NCBI GenBank assembly: GCA_002900995.3
Contig: CM035310.1
Coordinates: 186,001 to 250,000 of the forward strand
Direction: 5' to 3'
Source of the DNA: Ganoderma boninense
Taxonomy: Eukaryota; Basidiomycota; Agaricomycetes; Polyporales; Polyporaceae
Length of the DNA: 64,000 nt
Part shown: in pieces, positions 57,037 through 64,000 of the stretch
Layout of the letters: each line of letters opens with the position of its first letter
Position numbering within the stretch: the first letter of the stretch is position 1
The notes under the pieces: generated by a model
Database searches by the model: none
Seen by the model: only the letters and a program-made list of their open reading frames with translations
What the model was told of the DNA's origin: nothing
Position numbers and translations under genes: made by a program

Positions 57037-58498
57037 GCCCATACGATCATCCGGCATTCAACGCCGCGTGCTGCCGTGCGGATTTACGCGCCGTGCCGGT
57101 GTGGGGCGACTTCGCGGGGCGAGAAGACGGGGCAAAAGGAGTCTATATGGCCTGCGCATGGTGATCTGCGCCGACCGGGACTGGGACATGAGGTGGGGGT
57201 GGGGCTCGCTGCTACGGACTTGGCATATAGAAATATATAGAGTTAGATCTACATAGAGAGAGTCCGGACGTTTTCTCAGCGACCGTGCTCCATATAATGA
57301 CATGTACATATACCCGTGATGAGATACTGTCGCAGGCTCCCACTAATACTGCCTTGTCGCTGCGCTTCCATCCGCAGACCGCAGACGTCGCAAGTTCTTC
57401 GCAGAGTACTGTACATAGATTCGAGCCATCGCCAAAATGCCATGGTAGTTAAATTCGGCAGGAAGCAATGGAGTAATATATTCGAGCAAAAGTACGAAGA
57501 TATACAGGGATGTGTGTAACACGGATGGACGACGATCTCACCTGCTCTACGAGCAACACTCCACGCAGTGCAGTGCCAGAGTCAGAGCGGCAACGAGGAT
57601 CTAGGAATGAGATGAGTTAGTTTATCCAATCGCGACGAGAAGTGAGATGGGAAAGGAAGTGAAAATCAGAATTGCAGAAGTAGGGATCGTCAACTGGTCA
57701 AAGACCATTGGACTGTTGAGCTTGAATGTGATAGGTTGTTCATCAGGATGGTAGGCCGTTCGCAGGCGACGAAGACGGTTGGAGGGGAGAAATGAAGGCA
57801 AAGAGCGAACAGACTACTCACGGCGACAGCATATTACGGAAGGGTGTCCTGCGAGGGAGCCCGGGCTGTGAAAGTAGCGGAGAGCTGCGAGTCGAGGCGC
57901 GCACACGAGTGTGGTCATGGGAACAGCTAACGCAGACAGGGCCGACAGATATGAAAGCTGGTGTTGGCGAGGCCGTAACGCGGCACGAATCGAATGGCCT
58001 AAGGTCGTCGGAAAGGCGAGTGCGTTGATCTTGAATGGTTGGTTCTGGTAGACGAGGAGAGAGCGGATGGCGGAAGGCGGCTGCGGACAGATCCTGCCTG
58101 GAGTTGCCGCTCGGGAGAGACTCGAGCGCGTCGCCTAGGCTCTCAGTCTACGGATACTGCACCGACAAGAAACCGGGCGCGCCGACGGCGGCGCAAGGGA
58201 GGCAAAAAAAGAGGGGGGTGAGGGAGGAGGAGAAGGGAGGAGGAAGGACGACGACGGAGGACGAGGAAAAATTAAGGCTGACCTGGAGGCGTGTTTGTAT
58301 GTATTTGGCGGGAGTGGCGGAGGGCGTTTGTCAGTCGAGGAACCAAGTCTTGCACGGGAGCGCCGAGATATCTTTCGTCTGCTGCCCATCGCCTCCCCCG
58401 TTTCTGAGCCTCTTTCCCTCTGTGCCACTCTCGGAGCCCGCAGAGACGACGACCAGCCCGCCATCTCCGTCTGTGCCCGCTGCACGCCCTTCTATGTC
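57037..58498. other. Intergenic region upstream of Set3-like gene
   Basis: 1.46 kb without recognised gene. Contains AT-rich TAGAAATATATAGAG near 57229 and a purine-rich tract (58196-58280), probably leader or promoter of the downstream gene. Confidence 0.45.
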
Positions 58499-61400
58499 AT
58501 GCCAAACGATGCGACCGAGGCCGCGCTAGGTTTGCTGGGGCTCACTGGGGCCTTCCCTTCGTCCTCGACCACCACCACCCCCACCATCCCCGCAAAGCGC
58601 AAGCAGCCCCCTGCTCGACCTCGCTCTCCTCCCTCGCCAGACGGCCCCGAGCCCCAGAGCTCCGACTCCATCTCCTGCATCTGCGGCTTCTCCTACGACG
58701 ACGGCTTCTCCATCGGCTGTGACTCCTGCTCTCGCTGGTCCCATGCCGCCTGCTTCAACATCGTCGAGAACCAGGTCCCCGACGAGTGGCAATGCTGGAT
58801 CTGCGCTCCACGACCCGTCGACAAGGACAGAGCCGTCAAGCTCCAGAAGGCCAGACTCCGTCAGGCTGCCTCCAACGCACAGTCGGCCACCAATCCGACC
58901 TCCAACGGCCGACGACGCTCATCGCCCGGCGTCGAACGCAAGACCCGCAGGCCCAGCACCATTACTTCCACCCAAGACCCATCCTCACACCCCAATGACA
59001 AGTCCACTCACACCAACAAACGCAAGCGGCGTGCCTCGACCTCCATCCACGCCGCCAACACCACCACCCATCACCCACAGGAGGACGAACACGTCGACAT
59101 CGACGAACCCTGGACACTTTCTTATGTTCCTACCTCCAAGGACATCATCCCCGCCGACGAGACCCGCGACCGTCTACGCCGGGTGGCCTCTGACTGGCGC
59201 GGGGTGTCCGCCATCAACGGCAGTGGCAGCCCCAGTCCCAACACACCCGGATGCACCACCCCCTCCCTCCTCACGCCCGACGACCTTCCCTACGCCTCGC
59301 CCGCATCCCTCTGCCCCCCACAAATATCCATTTCCCCGCTTCACGGCCCTGCCGCTGGCTCCGTCTGGCCGGGGCTGTATGCGAACGGGAGCGGAAGCCA
59401 CTCGGTACGTCCCCCGTCCTACGCCGTCCATGCCAACAAGCCCATTCAGTCCTCCAAGCTCATCGCTCCCTACCCGTCCACCATCATCCCGACGAGCATG
59501 TACCTCCGGGATCCCCTCAACGCGTACGCCCACCTCGGCATGCCCAAGCCGTACGTCCACCTCTTCGGTCCCCCGCTGGACGTCGCGCTCGACTCGAGGA
59601 TCACCGGAGACCAGTCGAGGTTCGTCCGGAGCGGGTGCAAGCCCAACGCCATCCTCCGCCCGATGCTATGCGGGGCACACGGGAAGAAGGCGGGCAAGGA
59701 CGAGCGGGAGGACGAGGGGATCACGTTCGGGATATTCGCGCTGCGGGATTTGAAGCCGAACGAGGAGGTCGTGCTGGGGTGGGAGTGGGACGACGACAAC
59801 GTCGTCCACCATCTGCCTGCGCTCATCCAGAGCCCGTTCACCTTCCCGTACGTCCCGTCCGCTTCGTCCGTCATCGTCGTCGTCGCCGCGCGCTGACCTG
59901 CCCCGCAGCGAACACCAGCTCCAGCACTTCCGCAATCAGATGACCTCCATGTTGCATTCCCTCGCCTCGACCTTCACGACCTGTGCGTGCGGGCGAAGGC
60001 GCACGACTGCGTCCTCACGCGCATCGCCGAATTCGTCGAGAACCAGACCCCGCTCACTCCCTCGCCGTCGCCTCCGTCGCTGTTCGCAAAGGAGAAGGAG
60101 AAGAACTCTGGCAAATCTCGTAAGAGCGATCCCGCTGAGTCCAGCCCCGCGCCAGTCGACCTCGGTCCACTCGTCGGTATCGAGCGCGGCTTTCGGACAC
60201 GTGAACGAATACCTTCCTCGGGCGGGATGGGCGGGATGGAGATGGTCCCGCCGTCGCCGTCGGCCGAAGCTGGTCCGTCACGCCTCACGACCGACACCCC
60301 TCGGCGAGTCTCCTTTCCGGACGATCTCGTCCTTTCCAGCAAGGCGAAGAAGGCGAAGGGTCGGAAAGGCAAGGGGCGCGCTGCTGAGGACGACGATGAG
60401 AGCTGTGGCGAGGGTGAGGATGTCCAAGGTAAGCTGGCGTCGTGCATCTGTCAGATATCGTTATTGATTACGTTCTCGGCGTCGTTGATGACAGGACGGT
60501 CTCGCGCGCGTCGTCCATCTGGCGCTGTGTCCCATCCGGACGCCATGGACGTCGATACGCCGCCACCGCAGGAGGAGTGTCTGCCGCCGAGGCTGCGCAA
60601 GGCGTGGATCGCGAAGAGCCTGGAGCGGCTGCGAGTGCAAAGAGGCGGTGAGGCCATCTCCCCGGTACTGTCCAGTGGTGGAGGGGAGAGCAGGATGGAT
60701 GGAATTAGGGAAGAATCTTACTTCGGTGCGTGGCCCTCCTCTGCCCAGCGGTGTTTCGTCGCTAACGCATGTTCATCCATCCAGATTCCCGCGATATGCC
60801 TCCACCACCCCTCCCGCCTTCACGTACACCCCCAATTCTATCGACGTCGCTCTGCCCTCCCCCGATCTCCGCTACTTCTTCGACATCCTCCACCTCCTCG
60901 ACTTCTTCAAAACAGCGCGTGGCCACCGACGGCACAGCGTCCCCTTCTGTTCCTTTCTCTAAATTATCCCTTCTTTCGCCCGTTGTCCCTCTACCCCTGA
61001 ATACCCCCACTTCCGCACGCCCGAGTTCCCCCTCTGTCCTGCCCACACCATCCATTTCGAAGCCTGAGCCGAAGAAGCGACGCCGTCCGACAGACTCTCC
61101 ACAGCCGCCGCCGTCGGACCTTAACCCTCCTAAATCGTCCAAGTCTGCGAAGGCGAAGACTGTCAAGGGCAAGGAGAAGGAGAAGGCGAAGGACAGAGTT
61201 GATGAGTCTGACGAGAAGAGGGACAAGGAGACGAAGCCCAAGTCAAAGGCGAAGCCCAAACCGAAGTCAAAGGCCGCGAAGAAGGAAGCGAAGGAGAAGT
61301 TGGTGCGCCCTTCGACGCCCGCGACAGAGTCGGACGAGCCTGTCCTCAAGTCGTCCATCGTGCGGCGGGGCGAGAAGAAGTCCGTCGCGCGAGCGAAGGA

Positions 61401-63462
61401 GAAAGACAAGGACAAGGCGAAGCCCCGGGAGAAGAATAAGGGAGAGAAGGCGAGGTCGGCGTCGGCGGAGCCCCCGGGCGCAAGGTCTACTGCCTCCGCT
61501 TCCGCCACTGCTTCTCCGTGCGTACCCCCAGCTGTTCTCGCTCCGCTCTCTTCCCCTGGCCCACCGCCTACGACGCCCATCGTCGTCCCGCCCGAACTGC
61601 CACTCGAGCCACCAGATCAGAAGCGGTGGTCTGTCGCTGTCAAAGCGCCGGACACTGTCGTCGACGAGGATGCTCGGGCTACGGATGCGATGGATGTCGA
61701 TCATCCGACCGAGGCCACGCCGAAGGCGTCTCCCGCCGCGTCGGTGCACGCGCTCCCCACTCCTCCCGTCGCCTCCCTCGACCTCCCGGCGCTCGCGACA
61801 CCTTTACTGCCTTCACCCTCGCCGGCTGCTTCTCCCCTTCTTCCTGTGGCCGCACTGCCGCCTTCAGAACCACCGGCAGCGCGCAGTCCCTCACCGCCTC
61901 CCACGCTCCCTCCCGCACCACCGCCGCCTGATCCCGCAGCTGCTGAGCCTGCGTCCTTGTTGCATGATCAGGATGCTATGGTCGTTGACCAGCAGCCCGA
62001 CGGTGCAGCTCCTGATTCTGTACCACCGATTGTCCAGCCCGTGTCGGACGCGCCGCCCTCGTTATTCTTACCACCGCCGGAGGACGGACCTCGACATGAC
62101 TCAGAAGCCCCGACCGACCATCATTCTTCCCCCGCACCTCAAGAACTTGAACTTGAACGCGAGCGTGAACTAGAGTCCAAGGAGCCGCCGCCCCCAGCGA
62201 AGGTTAAGCTCTCGCTAAAGGACTTCGCGCTCCGGAAGAAGAAGCAGCGCGAGGAGCAGAAGGAGCGGGAGAAGGAGGTGCAGGATAAGGAGTCGGTGTC
62301 GCCGCGCGTACCGATGACAAGTCCGCTGCTTGAGCCGGATACGCCCGCGATTGCGACAGTGGCTGCCACCGAGCCGCAGTCGCCGAATCCTGAGGGCCTG
62401 GGCATCACGCTTCGGAATTTGGACGAGGACGTGAAGATGGCGGAGGCGGACGAGGACAAGGGACTCGAGGCGCAGGTGCCTTTCACAGAGGATGCGAGGG
62501 AGCCAGGCGAACAAGGACAGCCACCCGCGGAGACTATCAATGGCATACGTGACGCCTGTGTGCCGGACGGTGTGGATAACACGTTGCCCGTCGAGGAGCT
62601 GTCTCCGCCCCCGATGTCTCCTGTCGTGAAGGATGCGGCATCCGACTACGTCGCTCCCGTACCGAATGGACATTCGACATATTCTTCGACCCGGCGGTCG
62701 CCGACCCCGGACCGGTTCTTCTACGGTCGGAGGAAGGTTGAGTCGACATGGGACGATGACAGGAGGTATCGTTCGCCTAGTCCCGACCACAGCCGGAGGC
62801 GTCGCAGTCCGAGTTTCGAGAGGCGACGCCGCACACCAAGCGAGGAGTTCGAGGACCGCCACAGCTATAGGCGAGGCGACTCCATCCAGGCCAAGGTCGA
62901 GCTCCTCGATAGCTTCGTGCCCAATGGGCTCGTCGCTCCCGTCCGCGATCTGTCCCCCCTCAATGCCTATCCCGTTCCGCGCTCCCCGAGCCCCGTTACA
63001 CCTCCTCGCCTTAACTCTCCGACGAAGATGTCCTTCTCGCCGCCGCCTCGGAATTCCATCCCGCCACCACAGGCTCAACCCCAGCCTCAGTCTTCGCAAG
63101 AGGACGGCGAGATCTTCAGCCCACCCCCACCCAAAGCTCCGCCTCTCGCGCCGCGCTCGCACACGCCGCCCACTCACCCGCGTTCATTCTACACCGCACG
63201 CGGCGACATCTCGCCTACACGCCGATCACCCCCGCCTTCATCTGCACGTCGGCCGCTACATCCTACGCAGTACCCGCGTACTCAGGGCCCGCCCCGTCTC
63301 GCCCCCAGCGCTCCTCGCGCACTGCGGGAGGGCATCGGCTACGTCCCGTCGCCGTTATACGGCGGAGGCGGAGGCGTGCAGAACGCGCCGTACTTCGCTC
63401 CTCGGGGCCCGTCTGCAGACCGCGATCGCGACCGAGGCGGGACTGGGGCCGCGATCGGGTGA
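58499..63462 (+). CDS. SET3-like: Set3-like chromatin protein with PHD finger and SET domain
   Basis: Four exons: 58499-59847, 59909-60428, 60496-60725, 60784-63462, about 1592 aa once a one-base gap is allowed for. The PHD finger is at residues 58-106 (CICGFSYDDGFSIGCDSCSRW, HAACF, WQCWIC). The SET domain is at about 320-460 (RFVRSGCKPNAILRP, FGIFALRDLKPNEEVVLGW). FTTCACG follows; then the frame must shift by one base at the GGG of 59991-59993 to continue as KAHDCVLTRIAEF. The long tail is disordered and Pro/Ser/Lys-rich, with SRSPSP-like motifs near the end. The domain order matches Set3/MLL5-type proteins, which scaffold a histone deacetylase complex and bind H3K4me3 through the PHD finger; their SET domains are usually thought catalytically weak. 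The start ATG is the first good one before the PHD finger. Nuclear. Confidence 0.88.
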
Positions 63463-64000
63463 CAGCGAGAGAGCGTGGATCCCGGGCCATCGAGGGGGCG
63501 AGGGAGGGGACGTGGGGGAGGTGAGCGTACGTAGTTTATCAATCGTGTAGCATATCTCGTGCGTACTTGCAGACTGGATTCTTGTCGCGTCCGCGCCTTT
63601 CTTTCGACTTCGAACTTAGTACTATGTTTGCCCTTCGCTTGCGATCGCCGCCGCGGTGAGACACTTGTGCACCGTATCCAATTCCTGTGCCGGCGACGCC
63701 TTTTAATCACCCTTCATATGTTTCGCGACTGTGCCCATTGCTGTTTGGGAATGTTTGTGCCTTCGTCTTGTGTTTATTGAGTATGATATTGTGCCGCGCT
63801 AGCCATAGTACGTGAAGAGCGATGTCGTAGTCCACAGCAGCAACTTGTAGCTCATATTAGATACTAGTATAATCAATGCCTACGTTCTTGATTCACTCTC
63901 TAACAAGTCTTTTGTTGTTGCTCATGCACACCTTCACCTTTCAGAGGCGACATGTGTGCCAGTGGGCCGCATCATTATAGGGAAGCAAACTTGCCTGAGT
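63463..64000. other. 3' flank of Set3-like gene
   Basis: No further gene start is visible. Probably 3' UTR and intergenic sequence running to the window edge. Confidence 0.5.

Noticed and set aside
59251..59943. 230-codon ORF overlapping the Set3-like gene in another frame
   Set aside because: A GC-rich shadow frame; the PHD and SET motifs are in the other frame.

Overview
The window reads as nuclear DNA of an agaricomycete (mushroom-forming basidiomycete). Genes are dense, GC-rich and cut by many 50-100 nt introns. They include a Set3-type SET/PHD protein, a Mpv17/PMP22 protein, a sedolisin protease, mushroom-type seven-helix membrane proteins, an expanded P450 family and a KDZ-type transposase fragment. 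I built the exon models by hand from paralogue alignment and GT..AG phase; every model called intact closes in frame.

Bases 1-31140 are dominated by one P450 family. Five nine-exon genes can be read: A (1-2352, + strand, 5' end outside the window), B (5045-8470, - strand), C (9419-12354, +), E (23546-26394, +) and F (28312-31140, +). D (19959-21058, +) is a copy cut off exactly at exon 6. Relics of further copies lie between them, mixed with pieces of a BTB/POZ gene whose intact version sits at 39378-40552. A and C are direct duplicates. The 3' part of B with its relic-filled downstream DNA (about 2960-6169) is repeated in inverted orientation behind D (19959-23180). Two single-copy genes lie inside this P450 region: a seven-helix membrane protein (14382-16057, +) and an F-box-like protein (16625-18815, -).

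Bases 31738-40552 hold a second intact seven-helix gene (-), a relic of a third, a secreted S53 protease (36089-38574, +) and the BTB protein. Bases 40757-50491 look like one large mobile element. It has about 250-bp terminal inverted repeats starting CACTTCGGGGG, possible AAA flanks, a KDZ-type transposase N-terminus that runs into a 100-N assembly gap, a 336-aa orphan gene, a 306-aa propeller-like gene, a dead DUF4246 fragment and a minisatellite.

The most unusual signal is inside that element. Twelve short palindromes share the 10-nt core GGTGTTGACC while their flanking arms differ from copy to copy, yet in nearly all copies the two arms complement each other. They occur as six pairs, both members in the same orientation, with cores 46-73 nt apart. 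I know of no described element with this design.

Bases 50492-64000 hold a membrane-anchored extracellular protein (51828-53158, -), seven-helix relics (54340-54850), a Mpv17-family gene (55879-57036, +) and a Set3-like gene (58499-63462, +) with an apparent one-base deletion. I found no tRNA or rRNA gene and no CRISPR array.
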